Below, one piece after another: positions 8,424 through 17,068 of a DNA stretch of 64,000 bases. The notes below the pieces were generated by a model that worked only from the letters and a program-made list of their open reading frames with translations, was not told the origin of the DNA and ran no database searches. Source of the stretch: Ferruginibacter sp. GTDB lineage: Bacteria; Bacteroidota; Bacteroidia; Chitinophagales; Chitinophagaceae. The position numbers and the translations under genes are program-made. Position 1 is the stretch's first letter. Each line of letters begins with the position of its first letter. The stretch is taken from assembly GCA_014379905.1 (NCBI GenBank), contig JACMKX010000005.1, forward strand, positions 1 through 64,000, in the 5' to 3' direction.

Positions 8424-8453
8424 AAAAAGGTGGCCATAAACGGCCACCTTTTT
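8424..8453. terminator. Bidirectional terminator between dps and the T9SS substrate gene
   Basis: AAAAAGGTGGCC (8424-8435) and GGCCACCTTTTT (8442-8453) form a perfect 12-base-pair stem with a 6-base loop. The A-run and T-run allow use from both strands, which fits the convergent genes. Confidence 0.92.
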
Positions 8454-8471
8454 AAATGTAATTCTACTGAA

Positions 8472-10064
8472 TTATTTTTTAAGGATCTTAACTGTTTTAT
8501 TAAAATCTTTATTGCTCACCTGTATAAAGTAAGTGCCTTTGGAAAGGGTAACTGTTTTTATTGTAATCAGCCCATTCGCATTTTTAACCAATGGCAATAC
8601 TGTTTGTCCTGCAGCATTCATTATCCTTACAACGTAATCTTTGCTATCTCCCGGTAACAATACATTTACAAACCCAGTTATTGGATTGGGATATATAACC
8701 AGGTCTGCCTGGTTGCCGCAGTTAAATCTTACCAGCCTTATGGGGCTATAAGTTACCGAACCATCTGTGGAAACAATAGCCAAACGATAGTACGCAGCTG
8801 CTGCGTTCACATTAATATCCCGGTAGGAATAATCTCTTACCGTATTAGAGTTGCCCGCTGCAGCAATAGTTGATATAACTTTCCAATCGTTTTGATTTTG
8901 AGAGAAACTTTTTTCTAAGTTAAAGTGACTATTGTTTTGCTCCATGCTGGTGGTAAAGTTTACCAATCCATCACATCCACTATTAGTTGCTGTAAACCTG
9001 CTAAGTAAAACCGGTACAACTGTAAGAGAATTAGATTTTCCATAAAAACTGTTTGCGCCAATATTCCCAGGTACTGCAAATGTTATTTGCTGTGCCCAGT
9101 AATTGCTACCAGTACCAAACAATCCTTCATTTTCTGCATCGGTGGGTAAATTAGGTATCCATCCCGCTCCGTCAAACCTTATCACATTACTATTTGACCT
9201 GTTATAGCCGTTTACTTCATACATGGCTGTGCCGGGATGAACCAAAGAAATATTCGCCATAGTTCCGGAATTGCTTCCATAAACCGTCCAGGTTCTGCTT
9301 ACATTTGGCAGATTGGCATAACCTCCTATATTTTCATCCGGTACACTCTCTGCAAAGTTTCTCACATTCATGTAATAGTCAACCGGCCCGCCAGTTGCCA
9401 CCTGCAGGTTGGCAGGAGTATAGTCTGTTTCTGCTCTTCCAATAGGATAAAAGAAATTCATTCCATTGGTTAAACCAAGCTTACGAAGTTCTCCCGCATT
9501 ATTATTGGTAACAAAATAGCGACCCGAGTCAAAACCTGTAAGTGTAGCAGCGGTTCCTAAAATAAACCTGTTACTGTTTAATATCACATGATTACTGGTA
9601 AGCGGGGCCAGTGTAAATGGATGCTGGGCAGAAAAAGCAACTTCCCCCAGCACAGTTGCATTTGCGGCGCCATTATTTGTTACTGTTCCAAATGCCTGGT
9701 CGGAAAGTTCGATGTTCATCGGGTTATGAATGGTCACATTCATATCCACCGATGCTTCATTCAGATCAAGTAGAGTAGCCGCCTCCGGGGCACCTGCATC
9801 GATCTGGTTTGTACCTAATAAATGTAACCTGCTTCCAGTTGCACCGGTTAATGTAGACCCGGTACCCGCAACTATATTATTGGCTGCAACATAAATATTG
9901 CCGGTATTGTTCAGGTATCCTCCTGCAGGCATGTAGAGTGTACTGCCTGCGAATGTCATATTCTGGCCCGACATTGCTACAACTGTTACGCCTGCCTGTT
10001 GAGCGGTGGTTGTATAAGGTAACAGCAGCCCTGTAAAAAGTATTTTTATGAAATTTTTCATCAT
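8472..10064 (-). CDS. Secreted protein with T9SS type A sorting domain
   Basis: This 530-residue protein has a signal peptide (KILFTGLLLPYTTTAQQ) and no recognised catalytic domain in the first 440 residues, which look like a beta-rich extracellular region. The last 75 residues match the type A C-terminal sorting domain of type IX secretion: a VIYPNPITGFVNV start, a central beta-strand region and an end on KGTYFIQVSN...KTVKILKK. It should cross the outer membrane by T9SS and be released or anchored. It lies 34 bases downstream of the tandem-repeat surface protein gene, so the two are probably co-transcribed and may work together at the cell surface. Confidence 0.85.
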   Translation of the reverse strand: MMKNFIKILFTGLLLPYTTTAQQAGVTVVAMSGQNMTFAGSTLYMPAGGYLNNTGNIYVAANNIVAGTGSTLTGATGSRLHLLGTNQIDAGAPEAATLLDLNEASVDMNVTIHNPMNIELSDQAFGTVTNNGAANATVLGEVAFSAQHPFTLAPLTSNHVILNSNRFILGTAATLTGFDSGRYFVTNNNAGELRKLGLTNGMNFFYPIGRAETDYTPANLQVATGGPVDYYMNVRNFAESVPDENIGGYANLPNVSRTWTVYGSNSGTMANISLVHPGTAMYEVNGYNRSNSNVIRFDGAGWIPNLPTDAENEGLFGTGSNYWAQQITFAVPGNIGANSFYGKSNSLTVVPVLLSRFTATNSGCDGLVNFTTSMEQNNSHFNLEKSFSQNQNDWKVISTIAAAGNSNTVRDYSYRDINVNAAAAYYRLAIVSTDGSVTYSPIRLVRFNCGNQADLVIYPNPITGFVNVLLPGDSKDYVVRIMNAAGQTVLPLVKNANGLITIKTVTLSKGTYFIQVSNKDFNKTVKILKK

Positions 10065-10098
10065 CGTAATTTTTAAAATTTTATAAAATGATGAAGCA

Positions 10099-13000
10099 TT
10101 AATTATTTACCCTGGCGGTTTCGATCCATTTGGTACCATTCCAAATTAATGAAACAGTATCATCTGCTGAATCAAAACCAACAGAAGCACCGGCAACATT
10201 TACATTGGCTGCATCTGCTAAAAGCGAAGTAGACAAATCTGTGTTTTCAATGATCAAAACCTGGCCCACCTGTAAGCCGTTTGTTAAAATAATAGATGTA
10301 GCAGTGCCATTGCTTATTCTAAGGTAAGAACGGTTGCCAACAGTAACAGTGGCACTGGTAGCCAGGTCAATTACGGCAGAAGCCCTGATAGTTAAACCTC
10401 CGTCTATATCAAGACTCGTAGCAGGCGCATTTGTATTAATGCCTATAGCACCTTTTATAAAACTCTTTACACTGTCGGGTGCAAAAATGGTATAAGTGTT
10501 TGGCAGGTTGCCTGCAGTAAGGGTAGCAAGCGCAGGAACGGTTAAACGGGCTGCTGCAAAATTCTGTGCATCACTTGCCTGGTCTGCACGACTATTGACT
10601 GTACCTAATAAAGCGGTTTGAAAATTAGCGCTATTGTTTACATGACCCAGCGCTGCTGTAAGATTTGCCTGGCTACTGTCTGCATTGCGAAGTACCCTGC
10701 CTGCTATCGCATTATAGGTTCCTGTCGCAGTAGTGTTGGTATGAGATAAAAAGCCGTAGGAGATTTCTGATGCAGCTGCATTCAATCTTGTAGGGCGGCT
10801 ATAGCCACCTATAAAAAACTGGTTGGCTCCAAATGCAAAACCAGTTGTACTATTCCCTAAAATATTTAAAGAAGCGTTGGGGGTGGTAGTACCAACTGCA
10901 ACCGTACCTGCAAAGTAACTTTTACGAATGCTGGAAGAAAATATTGAGTACGTATTGGCCTCCTGGGCAGTTGTTAATGTACCTGCTACATCTGTAAAAC
11001 GGCCTGCTGAAAATACCTGCGCATCGCTTGCTTCATTTAGCCTGCTGTTGAGTGTTCCTAATACAGCTGTTTGAAAATTACCGCCATTGTTCACATGTCC
11101 CAGCGCAGCTGTTAAGTTTGCCATACTGGTATCACCTGTGCGCAAAATACGACCTGCCACGGCATTATATGTTCCAAGGTTGTCAGCACTTGAATGTGAT
11201 AAAAGACCGTAAGAAATATTGGAAGCAGCCGTATTTAAACGGGTAGGGCGACTGTAAACTCCCACAAAAAATTGATTGGCTCCAAATGCAAATCCGGTGG
11301 TATTATTTCCTACAACATTTACACGGCTATTTGGAAAACTGGTTCCAACACCTACATTTCCTTCAAAATAATTTTTACGGGTACTGCTGGCAAAGATGGT
11401 GTAGGTGGCCGAATCCTGTGTACTGTTCAGTGTACCGGTTGCATCAGTAAATCTCGCAGCAGAAAAATTCTGGGCATCTGTCGATTGATCCGCCCTGCTG
11501 TTCGTTATGCCCAGTACTGCCGTTTGAAAGTTGCCGCCATTGTTTACGTGGGCAAGCGCTGCTGTTAAATTAGCCAGGCTGGTATCACCTGTGCGCAAAA
11601 TACGTCCTGCAACAGCATTGTAAGTTCCGAGGTTGTCTGCATTTGTATGAGATAATAAACCATAGGAAATATTGGAGGCAACGGTATTTAATCTTGTTGG
11701 GCGGCTGTACACTCCAACAAAAAATTGATTGGCGCCAAAAGCAAATCCTGCGGTATTATTTCCCAATACATTTACAATACTATTAGGCACGGGAGTTCCA
11801 ACACCCACACTTCCTGCAAAATAACTTTTACGGATACTGTTTGAAAAAATGGAATAGGTATTTGAATCCTGTGCAGCATTGATGATTCCTGCAGCATCTG
11901 AAAAACGGCCGGCCGAAAAAACCTGCGCATCATCAAACTGGTCGGCACGGCTGTTAACAATACCTAAAACGGCTGTTTGAAAATTATTGGTTCCCGACCT
12001 GTTCACATGCCCAAGTGCTGCGGTTAAATTAACGAGGCTGGTATCTGCGCCATTGCGCAAAACCCTTCCGGCTATTGCATTGTAAGTACCTGTGCTGTTT
12101 GTATTGGTATGAGACAATAAACCATAGGAAATTTCAGAGGCAGCAGCATTAAGCCTGGTAGGCCTGCTATAACCGCCAATAAAGAACTGGCTGGCGCCAA
12201 ATGGAAAGCCTGTAGCCGAAAGACCATTGCCCAATATATTTAAAGATGCGTTGGGAGTACTGGTTCCTATTCCGATACTACCGCCAAAGAAACTCTTGGT
12301 AGTATCAGGCGCAAAGATGGTATAAGTGCTCGCCAGCTGGGCGGCGGAAAGTGCAGAAGGATTTGGTGTACGCAACCAGGCTGCAGAATACCGGAAGTTA
12401 TCATTTGGCTGATCTGCACGGCTATTTACAATACCCAGCAAAGCAGTTTCAAAAGTAGCGCCATTGTTTACATGCCCGATGGCACCCGTTAGGTTAGCCA
12501 GGGAAGTATCACTGGTACGTAAAATTCTTCCTGCAACTGCATTGTAAGTTCCCAGCGCATCTGCATTGCTATGCGATAACAAGCCATACGATATATTGGA
12601 GGCAGCTGTATTTAAGCGGGTAGGCCTGCTGTAACCTCCAACAAAAAACTGGTTGGCGCCAAAAGCAAAACCCGGTGTATTGTTGCCATAAATATTGAGT
12701 AAACTATTAGGAACCGTAGTACCAATGCCCACTTTACCTGCCGAATCGACCAACATACGGATTTGGTTAAAAGTTCGGAAAGCAAGACTTTTTTCATCTA
12801 TTGTTCCCAGAAAATTAGTGGCTGCTGTGGTACCGTTATTCCCGGTCAAACTCCAGCCTCCATTCATGTTATTCCTTGATATGCCTACCCATCCCGGAAC
12901 CGGCGTAGCTGCATAGTATTCAAACTGGTCTGCGGTTGTATTAAAAATTAACAGGCCAATAGCTGGTAGCGCAATGATATCTCTTTCGATGGTCGTCATG

Positions 13001-13161
13001 CGGGGGATTAAAATACCTTTATTATTGGCTTTTAATTCAAGGATTGAACTATTGTCTGGCAATGGGGCAGACATTAATTCGGCAGGAGTCGAAATTTTTA
13101 CCTGGGCCTGCGAAATAGTAATTGAAGCGCAGAGCACCAGGAGCAGGTAAATCTTTTTCAT
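10099..13161 (-). CDS. Large tandem-repeat surface protein (tail-fibre/adhesin-like)
   Basis: This 1,020-residue exported protein has a signal peptide (MKKIYLLLVLCASITISQAQ). Next comes a head (about 21-144) with words common in Bacteroidota fibre-like proteins (DNSSILELKANNKGILIPRM; GLLIFNTTADQFEYY). Five tandem units of about 154 residues (about 145-915) follow, each with GANQFF(V/I)GxYSRPTRLN, ISYG(L/F)LSH, GTYNA(V/I)AGR and HVN. A C-terminal beta domain ends in SLIWNGTKWIETARVNN. It has no T9SS sorting domain, so its export route past the periplasm is unclear. No enzyme motif was seen; adhesion or a structural surface role is inference. Confidence 0.8.
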   Translation of the reverse strand: MKKIYLLLVLCASITISQAQVKISTPAELMSAPLPDNSSILELKANNKGILIPRMTTIERDIIALPAIGLLIFNTTADQFEYYAATPVPGWVGISRNNMNGGWSLTGNNGTTAATNFLGTIDEKSLAFRTFNQIRMLVDSAGKVGIGTTVPNSLLNIYGNNTPGFAFGANQFFVGGYSRPTRLNTAASNISYGLLSHSNADALGTYNAVAGRILRTSDTSLANLTGAIGHVNNGATFETALLGIVNSRADQPNDNFRYSAAWLRTPNPSALSAAQLASTYTIFAPDTTKSFFGGSIGIGTSTPNASLNILGNGLSATGFPFGASQFFIGGYSRPTRLNAAASEISYGLLSHTNTNSTGTYNAIAGRVLRNGADTSLVNLTAALGHVNRSGTNNFQTAVLGIVNSRADQFDDAQVFSAGRFSDAAGIINAAQDSNTYSIFSNSIRKSYFAGSVGVGTPVPNSIVNVLGNNTAGFAFGANQFFVGVYSRPTRLNTVASNISYGLLSHTNADNLGTYNAVAGRILRTGDTSLANLTAALAHVNNGGNFQTAVLGITNSRADQSTDAQNFSAARFTDATGTLNSTQDSATYTIFASSTRKNYFEGNVGVGTSFPNSRVNVVGNNTTGFAFGANQFFVGVYSRPTRLNTAASNISYGLLSHSSADNLGTYNAVAGRILRTGDTSMANLTAALGHVNNGGNFQTAVLGTLNSRLNEASDAQVFSAGRFTDVAGTLTTAQEANTYSIFSSSIRKSYFAGTVAVGTTTPNASLNILGNSTTGFAFGANQFFIGGYSRPTRLNAAASEISYGFLSHTNTTATGTYNAIAGRVLRNADSSQANLTAALGHVNNSANFQTALLGTVNSRADQASDAQNFAAARLTVPALATLTAGNLPNTYTIFAPDSVKSFIKGAIGINTNAPATSLDIDGGLTIRASAVIDLATSATVTVGNRSYLRISNGTATSIILTNGLQVGQVLIIENTDLSTSLLADAANVNVAGASVGFDSADDTVSLIWNGTKWIETARVNN
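10416..12729 (-). repeat. Five tandem intragenic repeats of about 455-463 bp
   Basis: The conserved YSRPTRLN codons recur near 10795, 11246, 11700, 12162 and 12625, a regular period of 450-463 bases. Copies 2 and 5 (counted from the N-terminus) share LNAAASEISYG; copies 1, 3 and 4 share the LNT-ASNISYG form. Copies 3 and 4 are very similar at base level. Confidence 0.85.
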
Positions 13162-13386
13162 GAATGTAATTTTGAGATTATTTGAATGAGAACTGGAAGG
13201 CTACTTGTTAAAATAGCTTTAACAGTTACGATGTGAAAGAGAGATTGGTTTTGCCACGCGATAAACCTAATTCACCCGTTATTAGCTTGTTTTCTTTATC
13301 GCCCCATAGCCGGTGCTGTTTTATATTACTACTGCAACATGCTCCTTTTTGAGTTTTTTTTTGCCATATTTACAAAAAATAAAATC

Positions 13387-15417
13387 ATGAAGCTTCTTCC
13401 ATTTGTAGCCATCATCTTAAGCCTGGGCGCCTGCAGCGAGACCACCAAAACCAATTCAGCAACTTCAACTACTACCTACCTCGACACTGCAGGAATGGAT
13501 AAATCCATTTCAGCAGGCGATGATTTTTATACGTATGCAAATGGTGGCTGGCAAAAAGTGGTAACAATTCCAGAAGACCAGACTGGTTGGGGTAATTTTT
13601 ATATCATTGATGAAGACAATCAAAAAAAATTAAAGACTATTCTGGAGAATGCTAAGAAGAATGCCGGAGCGAAAGGGAGTTTAGAACAAAAAGTAGGCGA
13701 TTATTATGCAGCCGGAATGGATACTGTGGCAATTGAGAAAGCAGGCACCGATCCATTAAAATCAACCCTCGCTAAAATCGATGCCATTACTAACTATAAA
13801 GAAATGATGGCGGTAATCCGGGAAGGCTATTTGCACCAGGATGGAGACCTGCTGGGATTGTATGTAGAACCGGACGAAAAAAACAGTGCAATCAATATTG
13901 CCGGTTTTGTACAGTCTGGGCTGTCACTCCCTGAAAAAAATTACTACACCCGCCAGGATCAGTCTTCTGTTAATATAAGAAATGCATTTTTGAACTATGT
14001 AAAAAAGATATTCGTGCTGAATGGTACTGACAGTTTTACTGCGCAAAAAAATGCAAAGGATATCCTGGTCTTGGAAACAGAGATAGCAGGATTTCATCGA
14101 ACTCCTGTTGAATTAAGAGATCCACAAAAGAATTACAATAAAATGAGTATAGCACAACTGGATAAACAAATGCCCAATATTGGGTGGTCGGAATTGTTTG
14201 CGCAGTTTAATGTAAAAGCCGACAGCGTAAACATTAATCAGCCGGAGTATTTTGTAGCCTTAAACACATTACTGCCATCCAAACCCATAGCTTTATGGAA
14301 AACAAAATTAAAATTTGATTATATCTCTTCACACGCAGCCTTGCTTACCCTGGCTTTCAGGGATGCCAGGTTCGAATACTCAAAAGTATTAAGCGGAGTT
14401 AAAAAACAAAGCGATAGATGGAAAATAATCGTCAACCAGGTTGACAATGGTTTGGGAGAATTGCTGGGCCAGTTGTATGTAAAGGAATATTTTACTGCTG
14501 CAGCAAAGCTAAGAATGGATGAGTTAGTGAACAACCTGCAAAAAGCATTTGAATTAAGGATAAATTCACTGGATTGGATGACCGACAGTACAAAATTGAG
14601 GTCAAAAGCAAAACTAAGTACCTTCCTTAAAAAAATAGGTAACCCCGATAAATGGAAAAGCTACGATGACGTTACTATAAATGCGGGCGACTTTTTTGCC
14701 AGCGCAAAAAGCATCATGACCCATGATCAAAAAGAAATGATCGCCAAAATCGGTAAACCTGTTGACAGGTCAGAATGGGGGATGACAACACCAACTGTAA
14801 ATGCCTATTATAACCCCAGTAAAAATGAAATAGTTTTTCCTGCCGGAATTTTGCAACAGCCATTTTTTGCTTTGGGGGCGGATGACGCCATAAACTATGG
14901 CGCTATTGGTATGGTAATAGGACACGAAATGACCCATGGCTTTGATGACCAGGGTAGCCAGTTTGACGAAGCGGGCAACCTTAAAAACTGGTGGTCACGG
15001 GAAGACAGCATTAAATTTAAAAACAAAACCCGCGTGGTGGTTGATCAGTACAAGAGTTATAAAGTACTGGATAGCATTCACCTGAATGGTGAACTCACCC
15101 AGGGAGAAAACATCGCAGATATTGGGGGCCTTGCCATTGCTTATGATGCATTTAAAATGACAAAACAGGGTATGGGAAATGAAAAAATTGATGGATTTAC
15201 ACCAGACCAGCGCTTCTTTCTTGGATTTGCGCAGGCATGGAGGGAAATCATAAGACCCGAAACCCAAAAAATGTATGTGAACCTGGATCCGCATTCACCC
15301 GCCAAATACCGTGTTAATGGCCCCCTATCGAACTTTACTCCGTTCTATACGGCTTTTAATTTGAAAGAAACGAATAAAATGTACCTGCCCCCGGAGAAAA
15401 GGGCTAAAATTTGGTAA
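13387..15417 (+). CDS. M13-family metallopeptidase, lipoprotein (PepO/neprilysin-like)
   Basis: This is a zinc endopeptidase of the neprilysin family, likely anchored in the envelope. The open frame starts at 13339, but the ATG at 13387 gives a good lipoprotein signal (MKLLPFVAIILSLGAC with Cys at 16). The protein has 676 residues. The zinc site is HEMTH near residue 513 with the third ligand in ENIADIGG near 574, both matching M13 motifs. It ends in KRAKIW, close to the short W-terminated tail typical of the family. It is transcribed alone and convergently with the minus-strand pair at 15712-16832. Confidence 0.95.
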   Translation: MKLLPFVAIILSLGACSETTKTNSATSTTTYLDTAGMDKSISAGDDFYTYANGGWQKVVTIPEDQTGWGNFYIIDEDNQKKLKTILENAKKNAGAKGSLEQKVGDYYAAGMDTVAIEKAGTDPLKSTLAKIDAITNYKEMMAVIREGYLHQDGDLLGLYVEPDEKNSAINIAGFVQSGLSLPEKNYYTRQDQSSVNIRNAFLNYVKKIFVLNGTDSFTAQKNAKDILVLETEIAGFHRTPVELRDPQKNYNKMSIAQLDKQMPNIGWSELFAQFNVKADSVNINQPEYFVALNTLLPSKPIALWKTKLKFDYISSHAALLTLAFRDARFEYSKVLSGVKKQSDRWKIIVNQVDNGLGELLGQLYVKEYFTAAAKLRMDELVNNLQKAFELRINSLDWMTDSTKLRSKAKLSTFLKKIGNPDKWKSYDDVTINAGDFFASAKSIMTHDQKEMIAKIGKPVDRSEWGMTTPTVNAYYNPSKNEIVFPAGILQQPFFALGADDAINYGAIGMVIGHEMTHGFDDQGSQFDEAGNLKNWWSREDSIKFKNKTRVVVDQYKSYKVLDSIHLNGELTQGENIADIGGLAIAYDAFKMTKQGMGNEKIDGFTPDQRFFLGFAQAWREIIRPETQKMYVNLDPHSPAKYRVNGPLSNFTPFYTAFNLKETNKMYLPPEKRAKIW

Positions 15418-15439
15418 GCTGCTAACAACGCCTGTATCA

Positions 15440-15637
15440 GGAGCCGGCTAAATGCCGGGGGTAACTCAAATGCTGAAATAATTATTGGGCGATCATGAAA
15501 CAATGATCAGGTCACTAGAGGAAGTTATTGATGAAAATGATAATGATTACAAGGATGCGGGTACTGCAGATTTTTTAACAGAAGTGGTAAGGGCTGATAA
15601 AAAGAATCCTGGAGAATAGAGGCAGTATTTAAAATAG
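15440..15637 (+). pseudogene. Decayed partial copy of dps (3' half)
   Basis: Bases 15467-15637 align without gaps to the last 171 bases of dps (8227-8397). I count about 131 of 171 identities by hand. In the dps frame there are two internal stops (TAA at 15479 where dps has Glu, TAG near 15617). Weaker similarity continues upstream to about 15440. No start region remains. It lies in the same orientation as dps, just after the M13 peptidase gene. Confidence 0.9.
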
Positions 15638-15653
15638 AACAAGTTCCATGTAA

Positions 15654-15690
15654 AACCAGAATCCCCTACCACTGGCAGGGGATTCTGGTT
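15654..15690. terminator. Bidirectional terminator-like hairpin
   Basis: AACCAGAATCCCCT (15654-15667) and AGGGGATTCTGGTT (15677-15690) form a perfect 14-base-pair stem with a 9-base loop, between convergent genes. The flanking T- and A-runs are weak. Confidence 0.7.
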
Positions 15691-15711
15691 CACGGCAAAC
15701 AACTGGTATCC

Positions 15712-16341
15712 TTAAATACGTTTGATCTCCCGCGCAATAAATTGGGCCTTCCTGTCAGGAAAATCCATTTCAAGTACAGCTCCAGGAAAAGGTTTATACC
15801 CAGCGCCAGGCATTAATGTATTGGGTAATTCCCTGGTTAACCAAACATCAAAGCGGTTTTTCGATTCCATTTCTATTATCGAAAATTGCTGACAACTATA
15901 TCCTAAGATCGTCTTAAACGAGTCAATTTTTATCATTGTATAAAAAATTTCAGGTATAATTTTAACATTTGGTCCCGAATAAGAATACCATTTACTACTT
16001 TTCCATACCAGCTTGTCTGGCATCTTTAAATGCGTTTGTATTCTCTGGCCTGAATTTGAATAGTCTAGCTTAACTGTTGCGGAACTATCAGTGCCAAGTG
16101 TGACTATCTTAAAAGTTAAGTCAAATAGATTTTTATCCACTTTTCTTTTAATATTAGACTTCGCGGTATCACCATTACTATCTATAATCACCATCTCAAT
16201 ATTGTCATCGATTTTGATGTTATTGTTTAAGGCTTCAGTATACTCATATATCACTTCATATGCTGAGACATCTTTTTGGGCAAATGAAATCAGAGAAACT
16301 GCTGACAATAATGTGATGCAGGCTAAAAAAATTGTTTTCAT
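15712..16341 (-). CDS. GLPGLI-family-like exported protein
   Basis: This 209-residue protein has a signal peptide (MKTIFLACITLLSAVSLISFAQ). It keeps the layout of the GLPGLI family of Bacteroidota: an early YEVIYEY strand, ILGYSCQQF in the middle, and a VWLTRELPNTLMPGAGYKPFPGAVLEM region where the family has its GLPGLI word (here PFPGAVLEM). The molecular function of the family is unknown. It lies 14 bases downstream of the minus-strand gene at 16356-16832 and is probably co-transcribed. Confidence 0.65.
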   Translation of the reverse strand: MKTIFLACITLLSAVSLISFAQKDVSAYEVIYEYTEALNNNIKIDDNIEMVIIDSNGDTAKSNIKRKVDKNLFDLTFKIVTLGTDSSATVKLDYSNSGQRIQTHLKMPDKLVWKSSKWYSYSGPNVKIIPEIFYTMIKIDSFKTILGYSCQQFSIIEMESKNRFDVWLTRELPNTLMPGAGYKPFPGAVLEMDFPDRKAQFIAREIKRI

Positions 16342-16355
16342 AACCTAATAGTATT

Positions 16356-16832
16356 TTAGTTATCAGTTACAGAGTTTATACTATCAGTTATATTAGCCTT
16401 TAAGTCGTTAATCAAATCTGTGTTCGATAGGGCAGCATCCAGGGTGGAATTTTCCAGAGACTCAAAAGTTAAAACAGAAGTTTCCCGCGAAGCATTATTA
16501 TAAACAAATTCAGAAGTGCGGGTATAAAACGTAGTCTGAGTAGATGTACATTCCTGAATTAATTGAACATTAGTAATGCTGGCACTTGTAGGTGCATGAC
16601 CAGGAATGCCATCCCACTCGAAGGTTAAGACCGCCCTTACTCTGTAAAAACACCCATTTATAAAGAATATCTGAGATTGTATAGGTAAAGAATATGCATA
16701 ATAATGTTCAAAAGAAGTCTTCCTTAAAAAAGGAACATCTTCTTTAATATCAGTATTTTTAATATTAAAAGAACTTAAAATGCAAACGGTTACTAGAGAA
16801 AGAACAAAGATTCTTACATTCGAATGTTTCAT
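16356..16832 (-). CDS. Hypothetical exported protein
   Basis: I do not recognise this family. The frame opens at 16922, but the ATG at 16832 begins a convincing signal segment (MKHSNVRIFVLSLVTVCILSSF) and gives 158 residues. The mature part has the segments FFINGCFYRVRAVLTFEWDG and TSASITNVQLIQECTS, and an alternation of polar and hydrophobic residues that suggests beta strands. It is upstream of the GLPGLI-like gene with a 14-base gap, so the pair may act together in the envelope. Confidence 0.6.
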   Translation of the reverse strand: MKHSNVRIFVLSLVTVCILSSFNIKNTDIKEDVPFLRKTSFEHYYAYSLPIQSQIFFINGCFYRVRAVLTFEWDGIPGHAPTSASITNVQLIQECTSTQTTFYTRTSEFVYNNASRETSVLTFESLENSTLDAALSNTDLINDLKANITDSINSVTDN

Positions 16833-16969
16833 AACGTTTATTTTAGATTGATAATTATCTAAAATATGACATTTCAAAACCAAAATGGAAATTATTTCCG
16901 AAAATAACAAAAATCCTACCAAACCAATTGAATTCTATTAAACCCGGGCAATTTCTAAAATATATTTCT

Positions 16970-16977
16970 TACCTTTG
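16970..16977 (+). promoter_or_regulatory. Putative -7 box (TACCTTTG) of rpoB
   Basis: This is an exact TAnnTTTG match 92 bases before the rpoB ATG at 17069. No clear TTTG lies at the -33 position. It supports rpoBC having its own promoter in this genome, since rplL is 10 kb away. Confidence 0.5.
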
Positions 16978-17068
16978 CCCTCCTTTAATTTCGGGTCAGT
17001 GGCATTAGTTGAGTTTGACCCTCCCGGATTATCAGGATCTCAGCACATTAAAACGTTTTAATTACTAT

